From: Verrucomicrobia bacterium UBA6775
Lineage (GTDB): Bacteria; Verrucomicrobiota; Verrucomicrobiia; Limisphaerales; UBA1096
Assembly (NCBI GenBank): GCA_002453165.1
Contig: DKGH01000064.1
Coordinates: forward strand, 1 to 17,068
Length of the DNA stretch: 17,068 nucleotides
Direction: 5' to 3'
The position numbers and the translations under genes are program-made. Numbering within the stretch: the stretch's first letter is position 1; each line of letters opens with the position of its first letter. Below, piece by piece: positions 7,381 through 14,923 of the stretch. The notes under the pieces are model-generated. The model was not told the DNA's origin. It searched no databases and saw nothing but the letters and a program-made list of their open reading frames with translations.

Positions 7381-10300
7381 TCACTTCACCTCGAGCCAGT
7401 GGCTGGCGCTGTGGCTGTTGAATTCCGGTGCGTACATGCTCTGGATGTTCGCGATACCGGTCTGGTAACGGCCGCGGTGGAACACCTTCACCGGGTACTC
7501 GAAGACATAAGTGCCCTTGGGCAGGTAGTCGATGAAGAAGTGGCTGGAGGCATCGCGGGTGGATTCGTAGTAGGCCAAGCCGTCCTGATATTTGTAGTGG
7601 GAAAGCACATTGACCGGCTCGGTGCCGCTGCCCCGCTGATCCTTTAGGTGGACGAATTCCATGTCGCGGTCGGTTCGCAAAACCAAGCGCACAACGAGTT
7701 CGTCTCCCGGCTTGAGATCGCGGTCGAGCGGCTTGAGCACTTGACCCGATTTTTCGTCCTCACGAATGTAGATCTCCTTGGCCAAGCGCAGCGGGGTGGC
7801 AGTGTGCGGGGTGACTTTGGACATGTCCTCGAGGTACTGCCAGTGCACGCTGCCCCATGCAACGCCGGCGTCGTGTTTGGTCATCTGCACTTGGCCAAGC
7901 GCCGAGGTGATTTCGCCGCGGCCAAATTTCTGCTGATAAAATCCGGTGCCGGCCTCGACGTTTTTCGGTTCAACCTTTTTGCCGTCCAGCGACACCTCAA
8001 CGAGTTTGGTGGAGGCAAGCAGGTTGTCGCCGCCGAGAAGGATCGAGTAGACGGCATCGGCGGTGGCCTTGGTGGTTTTCCATGCCTGCGTCTGCTTTTG
8101 CTTGATGAGCCAGACCTGGCATTCGCGCACGGCCTCCTTGTCCTGTGAAATCTCGTTGAACATCTCGATCATCATGGCCTGCGTCTCGATCGGGGCGCGG
8201 TACCACCACCACGAGTGCTCGGTGTCGCGCCAGAACATGCCGAGTTCCTCGGTGGTGACACTATGCTCGAGGATCGACGTGACGATGTCGGCCGGCGTTT
8301 CCTTGTCGGTGAGCCGATGCAGTGCGATGCCGACGTGCGCCTTGGACTGGCGGTTGCCCAGTGTCAGCCAATACTTTTTGCCCTGACCGACAAAGTAGTC
8401 GAATGCAGTCTTGTTCGCGGCCGGGATCGGCTTGTCTTTCAGGTAAAAACTGCGGCAGTAAAGGTAGAGGGCGATGGTTTGGGTGAGGTTGTTTTTGTCC
8501 AGATTTCCCTGGCGCTTGAGTCGGTCGTACCTCTTTTGAATCCAGTTATCGAGCCGGGCCAGTGCCTTGACCGCGAGGCTGACGTTCACGTTCTCGACTC
8601 CGAGATGCCGCAGCCGGGCGAAGCCGGTGGTGACGTAGAGCGTGATGTAATCGTTGCTACGGCCGCCGGGCATCCACGGCCAGCCGCCGTCGGAGTTTTG
8701 TGCCTTGGTGAGTTGCTCGAACAGTCGCCGGGCATCGGTGTCGAGGCGGTTTTTATCAAACAGAATGCCGATGTTGCGCCGGGCTTGGCTTTCGTTCTTG
8801 GCCTCACGCACCCAGGGTGTCTCGAGCAGGAGCAGGCTCTTGAGGTCCTCGTTTTTCTCGAGCGGACTGTCGAGCGCGTCGGTGCCCTTCCACAGGTCGA
8901 ACACGCGCCGAATGCGCGGGTCGGAGTTGGCGATGTGCGCAGCGAGCGAATTGGCGTACATCCGGTTGAAACGCTGCTCGGTGCACTGGTGTGGGTACTC
9001 CATCAGGTAGGGCAGGGCGAGCACGGCGTACCAGGCGGGGTTGGACGCCACCTGCACGGTGAGCGACTGGTGCTCGAGCGTGTCCGACTGGTCGGAGGCG
9101 ATCAGTTTGTCGAACTGGAATTTCTTTGTGCCCTTGTCGCGGATCGGCAGCGGCAACGACTCGGTAACGAGGATGCGGCGGGAGAGCACGGGCAGGTAGT
9201 TTTCCTCGGCATCCGCCTGGTCGCCCGCAGAGGCGGTGACGCGGTAGACGAGCGTCGGCGCGCCATTTGGCACGGTGAGGCGCCACGAAAAACTGCGCGA
9301 CTCCCCGGCGGGAATCGTGAATGCTTGTTCCGGCTTGGTGTTGCCGAGTAGGGCATCGGCATCGTCGTCAGTGACCGCGTTTTTTAGGTCGAGCTTCACG
9401 GAGCCTGCGCGAGCGGTTTCGCCGGTGTTCAATACGCGCGTAGTGAACTCCAGCACATCTCCCTCGCGAAGAAAACGCGGCGGGTTCGGGCGCACCATCA
9501 GGTCGAGCGACGTGACCGTCTTTCCGTCGATGAACCCGGAGCGAACTTGTTTGTCGTGCACGAACGCCATTAGCTTCCACTCCGTCAACGCCTCCGGCAT
9601 GGTGAATGTCAGCTCCACCTCGCCGTTCTCATTGGAGACCGCGTGTGGGAAAAAGAACGCCGTCTCATTGAGGTTTTTACGGACGGACACTTGTGCGTCG
9701 GCTCCGCTTTGAGAGGTTGTCCTGCTACCATTCTTTTCAGACTGCGCCACAAAATTGCCAGTGGCTGCCCGTTCATCGAGCGCCTCCCCGGCCCCGATCG
9801 CGGCAGCGTCCACTGCCAAGCCTAGGCCTTCCACGGAGGCGGATCCCGCAAACGCCATCGTTGCTGGCAAGGCGTTATTCAATTTTTCACGGGATTTAGT
9901 CATGACTCTTTCGCTTAGCATCCCGGGGTAGTGGCGGAATTGCGTCCGGGTGATCTCCGGCGGGAAAGCCCAGTAACGATAGTTGCCAATGGAGACGGTG
10001 GCGCGGTTCCAACTGCCTAGCAGGCTGCTCAGGCTGCGGCCTTGGTTATGGAATGTCATGTTGGCTGAGGAATAGTCGTTGCGAAAGATCGAGAATTTCT
10101 GCTTCCAATAGTGTTTAGCGAACGTCTCCAGCGAGGCGTCGTAAAGCGTGGCCACCATCTCGGCGACCGCCTTATCTGCGTTCTGCCCGTTTACGGTGGC
10201 GGTCCAGGTCTCCCTCTGTCCGGGGCGCAGCTTGGAGTTGAGACGGGTCCATTTGACCTTGAGATCCTTGTTGCTCCAAGGCACATCGACCCGGTGTGAG

Positions 10301-13300
10301 CCGTGCAGCAGCCTGTTCTCGCGCACCTGTGTGATGTGTACGATGAAACCGCCGCGGTCCTTCTCTTGCACCGGCAACTCTAGCAGTTGCTGGGTCTGGC
10401 CCGGCGTGGTCCAAAACCGATTGATGATCTTGTGTCGCTGTTCGACCTCGACGAATGCCCGGCCGGTGTTGTAGCCCGTGCCCCAGACTAGTCGGTAGGT
10501 TTCGCCCGGCTCGACGCTGTGTTTTTCGCCGGCTGCAATCTGCGGCAGGCGGATGGCCAGGCGCTTGGCCAAGGGATCGAGTACGGTCAGGGTGTGGATC
10601 GCCTTGACCGGTTTGCTCAGGCGATCCCTTGTCTCGAATGTCGCACGGTACACGCCCACGCCGAGCTTGGCCTTGGCTTTGGCCTGTCCCTTGTCGTCGG
10701 TCTCGATGTCCTGCGTCGACACCACTTGGCCAAGCGGCCAGGTCTCGGTGTTGTTGTCGGCCGGCTTCGGCTCCGGGACCGGGTGCTCGGCCGGCACGAG
10801 CCGATGCCGGATGACCTTTTCCGGCTGTTTCAATTCGTGAATAGTCAGCGTGCCCTTGGCCGACTCGGCCACACCGGAGAGCGACCGGGTGCCAAGCGTA
10901 AACTCGACCGGCTTGGCCGTCGTCTGCCACGTCTCGGCGTGCAACGTGGCGGCCAGTGTGGTGTAGCCGACACTGATCCGCGTGTTGTCGCTGCGCGTCT
11001 CTCCGCTGCCGTCGGTGACGTCGGCATGGATCAGATATACAAATGTCGGCTCGGTTTCCTCCGGCACATTATTGTCCGGGAGGGCGTCGAAGCTCAGGAC
11101 GAACGAGCCGTCCGAATTGGTTTCAAATTTGCCGTGGGCAATCTGCCTCTGCTGCGAATGAATCGGGCCGCCGCGCCAGTAATGCCAGCGCCACCAAACT
11201 GGCCAGCGCGCCTGTCGCGTGACTCGAAATTTGCCTGTGGCTTCGCCGATCGGCGCTCCGGTGTAGTCGGTGGCCTTGCCCTGCAACTCCACCGTCTCGC
11301 CCAGTTTGGGCGATTGTTTCGGCTTGCCCAGCTCGACGAGAAACTTGGGCCGCTTGTATTCCTCCACCCGGAAGCCGGTCTGGCCGTGGGGCGGATGCTT
11401 GGTGCCGACTGAGTAATGGCCGGTGAGCCGGTTTTTCGGCGCGGTGAAACTGCCTGAGAGGGAGCCGTAGCCGTTGGTTTTTAATTCCAAGTTTTCGACT
11501 TCCTGCCCGTTCGGATCGCGGAGTATGACCGTGACTTTTTGATTCTTGATGATGTTGTACTCGTTTTTTCCTTGGTGCCACCTCAGTGCGATACCCTTAA
11601 ACTGAATCGACTGGCCGGGTCGATAGATGGCCCGATCGGTGAAGAAAATTATCTGCTGCTCCTCTCGCTCCTCCGACAGTTGGCCGCCCCAGAAACCGTT
11701 TCGCGACGTCGTGCCGACTCGGTGTTTGCCGTTCCGTACGAGGACATCGCCGTAGTATTCACGGGGTTCTTTGGAGAACTTGAAAAACCCGTGCTCGTCG
11801 GTGGTGGTTTTTCGCTCCCTCGAATTCTCCGGGCGATTGCCCAGCCAGAGGGAGACGCTGGCTCCGCTAACCGGTTCGCCGGAATTGGCCTCCAGCACGA
11901 AGCCCTCGAGTTGATTGGCGCGTAAGCGCAGGACGAGTGACAGGTCGCTGATCCAGACCGCGGTGTAGTGCATGCGGTTGTTCTGTTCACTGAAGTCGGC
12001 CTGGGCGCTGGAGATGAGGTAGTAAAAACCGGGCGCCACGTCGTCCGGCGTGTCGAAGACCTCGGTGCGCTGCTTGTAGTCGGCGGTCGGGGTGAGGCTG
12101 TGCTGCCAGGTTTTTACCGGGGTTTTTTGCAGGAGCGCCCGCCGCTGAGCGGAGGGGGAGACTCGAAATTGTTTTTTTCTTGCGGCAGTCCAGTCCGCCT
12201 TGACCAAGCGGAAATGCGCCTCGGTGATGTTCCGGTAACGGACCGACAATTCCGCGCCGGGTTGGGCCCAGACGGATTCGGTTGTCACGTCGATGCTCTT
12301 GGCCTCAATCTGGTCAACGAGGTTGTGGCAGCGCTTGCCGCCGCGCGATTCCTTGAACTGGTCGCGCCCGACCATTGCCACCCGGCGCGCCTCGACCAGT
12401 TCGCCTTTTTCGTTCAGCGCCCTGGCCCAGTGAAATCGAGCCCAGGCGGAGAGTTGCCCCGGCTCGTTCTCGGCCACGTCGCGGATCGCCTCAATGAAGC
12501 GGTCCCGGCCGCCCTCGCCGACCGCGCTGTTTTTCCCGAAAAGCAGCCGCGCGATGTCGGCGTCCACCCGCGCGGCCGAGACGGAGTCGGTTCGGTGAAA
12601 GCGCAGTACGTCCTGAAACAGCTTCACCGCCTTGAGGTGGGGCGAGGCGGTGTCGTTGGTCTGTGGGTTCCACGCGAGAAATTTGTCGAGCGAATCAAGC
12701 ACCGGATCGGTCGCCTTGATTTCAAACGCATCCTCCGGCTTGGCTGCTGCGAACTCGCCAGAGGTGTAAAAGGCAAGCGCCTCGTGCGCGATGAAGTCGT
12801 ACAGCATCGGCCGGTAATTCTCCGGCAACGTCGGCTTGGTCAGCAGGTCGGCGAAGTCGCTGGTTGGGATGGTCTTGAGCCGGCCATCGGCGAGGGCGTT
12901 GGTGAAGTGCAGGTCAATCTCCCGGTAAAGCCGGGGCAGGTCCCATGTGGTGAAATCTTTCCCAAGCGGCTCGGCTGTCGCGGTGCGCTGCATGAACCGG
13001 TAGCGGTTCTGCTGGAAATACTGCCAGTACCAGTGCCCCAGCACGGTTTCGAGCAGCGGCTTAGCCTCGACTGGCACCATGTCGATTTCGTCCTGTAGGC
13101 GGGTGATTTTTTCCTCAGGCTTGCTGCCTTGCACGGCGCCCTCGTGGGTGATGCGCTTGGCCAATGCCTTGATCGCCTCGGCGTGTTTGCCTTCCTTGAG
13201 CGCGGAGTCGTAGATCGTCTGCAGCTTGGCGGCGGCGGTTTTGGGCCGTCCTTTTTTCTCCGCCTCGGCGACCTCTTTCCAGAGCGCCTCGCGATCCACC

Positions 13301-13362
13301 GGCTGCGCTTGGCCAAGCGCTAGGCCGGCAATGAACACAAGAAAAGTACTCAGCAACTTCAT
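7381..13362 (-). CDS. Alpha-2-macroglobulin family protein with intact thioester motif
   Basis: 1,993 residues from the ATG complementary to 13360-13362, which opens a Sec signal peptide ending Ala-Leu-Gly-Gln-Ala near residue 19. The frame stays open 100 codons further upstream, but that part overlaps the DUF1501 gene and precedes the signal. Residues about 20-330 are helical, TPR-like. The MG2 domain starts near Y580-R-P-G-Q. Residues about 1160-1230 are Gly/Ala/Ser-rich and disordered-looking, in the place of the protease bait region. The A2M domain follows at about 1231-1330 (AFFFPHAVS, LTEWKLMAFVHD). C1460-T-E-Q1463 is the thioester motif (CxEQ), so covalent trapping should be possible. 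C-terminal macroglobulin-like domains close the protein. Bacterial relatives are periplasmic protease traps, often next to penicillin-binding protein 1C; no such gene is here. No lipobox cysteine is visible, unlike lipidated E. coli YfhM. It is last in a probable operon after DUF1549 and DUF1501 genes, 88 bases behind the latter. Confidence 0.9.
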   Translation of the reverse strand: MKLLSTFLVFIAGLALGQAQPVDREALWKEVAEAEKKGRPKTAAAKLQTIYDSALKEGKHAEAIKALAKRITHEGAVQGSKPEEKITRLQDEIDMVPVEAKPLLETVLGHWYWQYFQQNRYRFMQRTATAEPLGKDFTTWDLPRLYREIDLHFTNALADGRLKTIPTSDFADLLTKPTLPENYRPMLYDFIAHEALAFYTSGEFAAAKPEDAFEIKATDPVLDSLDKFLAWNPQTNDTASPHLKAVKLFQDVLRFHRTDSVSAARVDADIARLLFGKNSAVGEGGRDRFIEAIRDVAENEPGQLSAWARFHWARALNEKGELVEARRVAMVGRDQFKESRGGKRCHNLVDQIEAKSIDVTTESVWAQPGAELSVRYRNITEAHFRLVKADWTAARKKQFRVSPSAQRRALLQKTPVKTWQHSLTPTADYKQRTEVFDTPDDVAPGFYYLISSAQADFSEQNNRMHYTAVWISDLSLVLRLRANQLEGFVLEANSGEPVSGASVSLWLGNRPENSRERKTTTDEHGFFKFSKEPREYYGDVLVRNGKHRVGTTSRNGFWGGQLSEEREEQQIIFFTDRAIYRPGQSIQFKGIALRWHQGKNEYNIIKNQKVTVILRDPNGQEVENLELKTNGYGSLSGSFTAPKNRLTGHYSVGTKHPPHGQTGFRVEEYKRPKFLVELGKPKQSPKLGETVELQGKATDYTGAPIGEATGKFRVTRQARWPVWWRWHYWRGGPIHSQQRQIAHGKFETNSDGSFVLSFDALPDNNVPEETEPTFVYLIHADVTDGSGETRSDNTRISVGYTTLAATLHAETWQTTAKPVEFTLGTRSLSGVAESAKGTLTIHELKQPEKVIRHRLVPAEHPVPEPKPADNNTETWPLGQVVSTQDIETDDKGQAKAKAKLGVGVYRATFETRDRLSKPVKAIHTLTVLDPLAKRLAIRLPQIAAGEKHSVEPGETYRLVWGTGYNTGRAFVEVEQRHKIINRFWTTPGQTQQLLELPVQEKDRGGFIVHITQVRENRLLHGSHRVDVPWSNKDLKVKWTRLNSKLRPGQRETWTATVNGQNADKAVAEMVATLYDASLETFAKHYWKQKFSIFRNDYSSANMTFHNQGRSLSSLLGSWNRATVSIGNYRYWAFPPEITRTQFRHYPGMLSERVMTKSREKLNNALPATMAFAGSASVEGLGLAVDAAAIGAGEALDERAATGNFVAQSEKNGSRTTSQSGADAQVSVRKNLNETAFFFPHAVSNENGEVELTFTMPEALTEWKLMAFVHDKQVRSGFIDGKTVTSLDLMVRPNPPRFLREGDVLEFTTRVLNTGETARAGSVKLDLKNAVTDDDADALLGNTKPEQAFTIPAGESRSFSWRLTVPNGAPTLVYRVTASAGDQADAEENYLPVLSRRILVTESLPLPIRDKGTKKFQFDKLIASDQSDTLEHQSLTVQVASNPAWYAVLALPYLMEYPHQCTEQRFNRMYANSLAAHIANSDPRIRRVFDLWKGTDALDSPLEKNEDLKSLLLLETPWVREAKNESQARRNIGILFDKNRLDTDARRLFEQLTKAQNSDGGWPWMPGGRSNDYITLYVTTGFARLRHLGVENVNVSLAVKALARLDNWIQKRYDRLKRQGNLDKNNLTQTIALYLYCRSFYLKDKPIPAANKTAFDYFVGQGKKYWLTLGNRQSKAHVGIALHRLTDKETPADIVTSILEHSVTTEELGMFWRDTEHSWWWYRAPIETQAMMIEMFNEISQDKEAVRECQVWLIKQKQTQAWKTTKATADAVYSILLGGDNLLASTKLVEVSLDGKKVEPKNVEAGTGFYQQKFGRGEITSALGQVQMTKHDAGVAWGSVHWQYLEDMSKVTPHTATPLRLAKEIYIREDEKSGQVLKPLDRDLKPGDELVVRLVLRTDRDMEFVHLKDQRGSGTEPVNVLSHYKYQDGLAYYESTRDASSHFFIDYLPKGTYVFEYPVKVFHRGRYQTGIANIQSMYAPEFNSHSASHWLEVK
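7777..7786. repeat. Palindrome copy 9, CTTGGCCAAG
   Basis: In the C-terminal region of the alpha-2-macroglobulin gene, read as Arg-Leu-Ala-Lys-Glu. Confidence 0.8.
7890..7899. repeat. Palindrome copy 10, CTTGGCCAAG
   Basis: Same gene, 103 bases from copy 9 but in the other phase (Ala-Leu-Gly-Gln-Val). Confidence 0.8.
10564..10573. repeat. Palindrome copy 11, CTTGGCCAAG
   Basis: In the middle of the alpha-2-macroglobulin gene, read as Pro-Leu-Ala-Lys-Arg. Confidence 0.8.
10725..10734. repeat. Palindrome copy 12, CTTGGCCAAG
   Basis: Same gene, 151 bases from copy 11 and again in the other phase (Pro-Leu-Gly-Gln-Val). As with copies 1/2 and 9/10, the copies come as close pairs with switched phase. 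Confidence 0.8.
13305..13320. repeat. Palindrome copy 13, 16-bp form at a signal-peptide cleavage site
   Basis: A perfect GCGCTTGGCCAAGCGC encoding Ala-Leu-Gly-Gln-Ala at the end of the alpha-2-macroglobulin signal peptide, followed by Gln-Pro-Val-Asp. Confidence 0.9.
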
Positions 13363-13374
13363 GGCAACATTCCC

Positions 13375-13401
13375 AATATAGGTACGACGGTTTGTCGCCA
13401 A
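13375..13401 (-). promoter_or_regulatory. Weak candidate sigma-70-type promoter for the alpha-2-macroglobulin gene
   Basis: On the minus strand a TATATT (13375-13380, five of six to TATAAT) follows TTGGCG (13396-13401) with a 15-base spacer. That spacer is short and the -35 match is poor, so this is only a candidate. It sits just upstream of the ATG at 13362, giving a very short leader, and downstream of the intergenic palindrome copy. Confidence 0.22.
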
Positions 13402-13418
13402 AAATATTAGGCGCAAAA

Positions 13419-13443
13419 TGGCTCTTGGCCAAGCGTCTAGCCA
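13419..13443. repeat. Palindrome copy 14, intergenic, with outer inverted arms
   Basis: The only copy outside a gene, between the DUF1501 stop and the alpha-2-macroglobulin start. The core CTTGGCCAAG (13424-13433) is enclosed by TGGCT (13419-13423) and AGCCA (13439-13443), which are inverted repeats of each other. The RNA could form a stem with the palindrome as an inner hairpin. No T-run follows on the minus strand, so it does not look like an intrinsic terminator. Confidence 0.55.
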
Positions 13444-13450
13444 AACGCGG

Positions 13451-14914
13451 TCAGCCGAACAGCTCGGTGGCCACGCGGGCCTCCTCGTTTTCGACCAGTC
13501 GGAGGTCGCGCGGGCCAATGCGAAATTTGAGCTTTTTGTGGTCGAGCCCGAACTGGTGTAGAATAGTGGCGAGCCAGTCGTAGTGGTGGATAATGCCATC
13601 AACCGCGTAGTGCGAAAACTCGTCGGTTTGTCCGTGGATATATCCTCGCCGGAAGCCACCACCGGCCACCCATTGGCTGAAACCGTAGGTGTTGTGGTCG
13701 CGGCCGACCTTGTCGCGTTTGGTCAAACCCTCGCGAAATTGGATCACCGGCAGACGGCCCATCTCGCCGCCCCAGTGCACGATTGTGCTGTCGAGCAGAC
13801 CGTGTTCTTTTAGGTCGCGCACCAGAGCCGCAGCCGGTTTGTCGACCTCCACGCAGCGTTGGGGAAGGGCGGTCTTGATTGAGCCGTGATGATCCCAGAC
13901 CTGTCCGTTGCAGAGAATCTGTACAAACCGCACGCCGCGCTCGACCAGTCTCCGGGCGATCAGGCATCGGGTGCCGTAGTCGCGGGTGACCTTTTGGTCG
14001 ATGCCGTACATTTTTTTCGTGGCCTCCGATTCGCGGGAGATGTCGAACGCCTCCCGCGCCGCCACCTGCATGCGCGCGGCCAGGCCGTAACTTTTCATGC
14101 GCGCCTCGAGGTCATTCTCGCCGGGATGCTGCTGGAGATGCTCGCGGTTCAACCGGTCGAGCAGGCGAAGCTGCTCCTCCTGCGGCGAACCCTTCAGGTG
14201 CCGCGGTGGGTCGAGGTTGAAAATGCGGGGCGCGACCGGCCGCACCATCGTACCCTGATAGATGGAAGGCAGCTTGCCGTTGGACCAGTTCTCGCCGCCG
14301 ATCAACGGCAGGCCGCGGGTGTCGGTCAATGCCACGTATGCTGGCAGTTCCTGCGTCTCGCTGCCAAGCGCGCTGGTGAGCCAGCTACCCAGCACGGCGC
14401 GTCCGCTGGAAGCCCGCCCGGTGCTGAGCGCGTAATTGGACGGGATGTGATTATTGGCACCGGTGTGCATCGACCGGATCAACGTGATTTCGTCAGCCAC
14501 CTGGCCCAGGTGTGGCACCAGCTCGGACAGCTCCATGCCGCATTGGCCGTGTGGCTTGAATTTCCAAAGCGGCGCCATGATCTCGCGGCTGGCCTGCGCC
14601 GGGTTGTCGAACTTCACGTCGCCCGAGAAAGTCTTGCCGTCGTACCTCATCAATTCCGGCTTGGGATCGAAAAGGTCGATCTGGCTTGGGCCGCCGAGCA
14701 TGAACATCGAGATCATCGCCTTGGCACGAGGCTCGTGGTGCGGCTGTTTCGGAAGGAGGTCGTACGTCTTCTGCTCGAGGTCCGGCTTGAACGGTTCGTC
14801 CGCCTCCGCAGCCAGCAGACCGTCACGCTTGAGCAGCCAGGAGGCGGCAACGGAGCCGAGGCCAAACGCCGAGGTGTGAAGCATGTGTCGTCGGGAGCAG
14901 AGTTGGGTTTTCAT
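13451..14914 (-). CDS. DUF1501 protein (sulfatase/phosphatase-like fold), Tat-exported
   Basis: 487 residues from an ATG (complement of 14912-14914), starting nine bases after the stop of the upstream DUF1549/DUF1553 gene, so the two are almost surely one operon. A twin-arginine motif (S7-R-R-H-M-L12) precedes a hydrophobic stretch to about residue 28 and an Ala-rich cleavage region. Family motifs match those of the forward DUF1501 protein: G74-G-P-S-Q-I-D80, a HTGANNHIPSNYALSTGR segment, G382-G-E-M-G-R387 and a VGRDHNTYGF segment shortly after. The first motif has Gln where the forward paralogue has His, so the metal site may differ in detail. Overall identity between the two is modest by eye, suggesting old paralogues rather than a recent duplication. 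Its likely role is with the DUF1549 partner outside the cytoplasm; the substrate is unknown. It contains no copy of the palindrome. Confidence 0.88.
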   Translation of the reverse strand: MKTQLCSRRHMLHTSAFGLGSVAASWLLKRDGLLAAEADEPFKPDLEQKTYDLLPKQPHHEPRAKAMISMFMLGGPSQIDLFDPKPELMRYDGKTFSGDVKFDNPAQASREIMAPLWKFKPHGQCGMELSELVPHLGQVADEITLIRSMHTGANNHIPSNYALSTGRASSGRAVLGSWLTSALGSETQELPAYVALTDTRGLPLIGGENWSNGKLPSIYQGTMVRPVAPRIFNLDPPRHLKGSPQEEQLRLLDRLNREHLQQHPGENDLEARMKSYGLAARMQVAAREAFDISRESEATKKMYGIDQKVTRDYGTRCLIARRLVERGVRFVQILCNGQVWDHHGSIKTALPQRCVEVDKPAAALVRDLKEHGLLDSTIVHWGGEMGRLPVIQFREGLTKRDKVGRDHNTYGFSQWVAGGGFRRGYIHGQTDEFSHYAVDGIIHHYDWLATILHQFGLDHKKLKFRIGPRDLRLVENEEARVATELFG

Positions 14915-14923
14915 AACAGCGGA

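Noticed and set aside
13363..13662. 100-codon N-terminal extension of the alpha-2-macroglobulin frame
   Set aside because: It overlaps the end of the DUF1501 gene and would put the Sec signal peptide in the interior of the protein.
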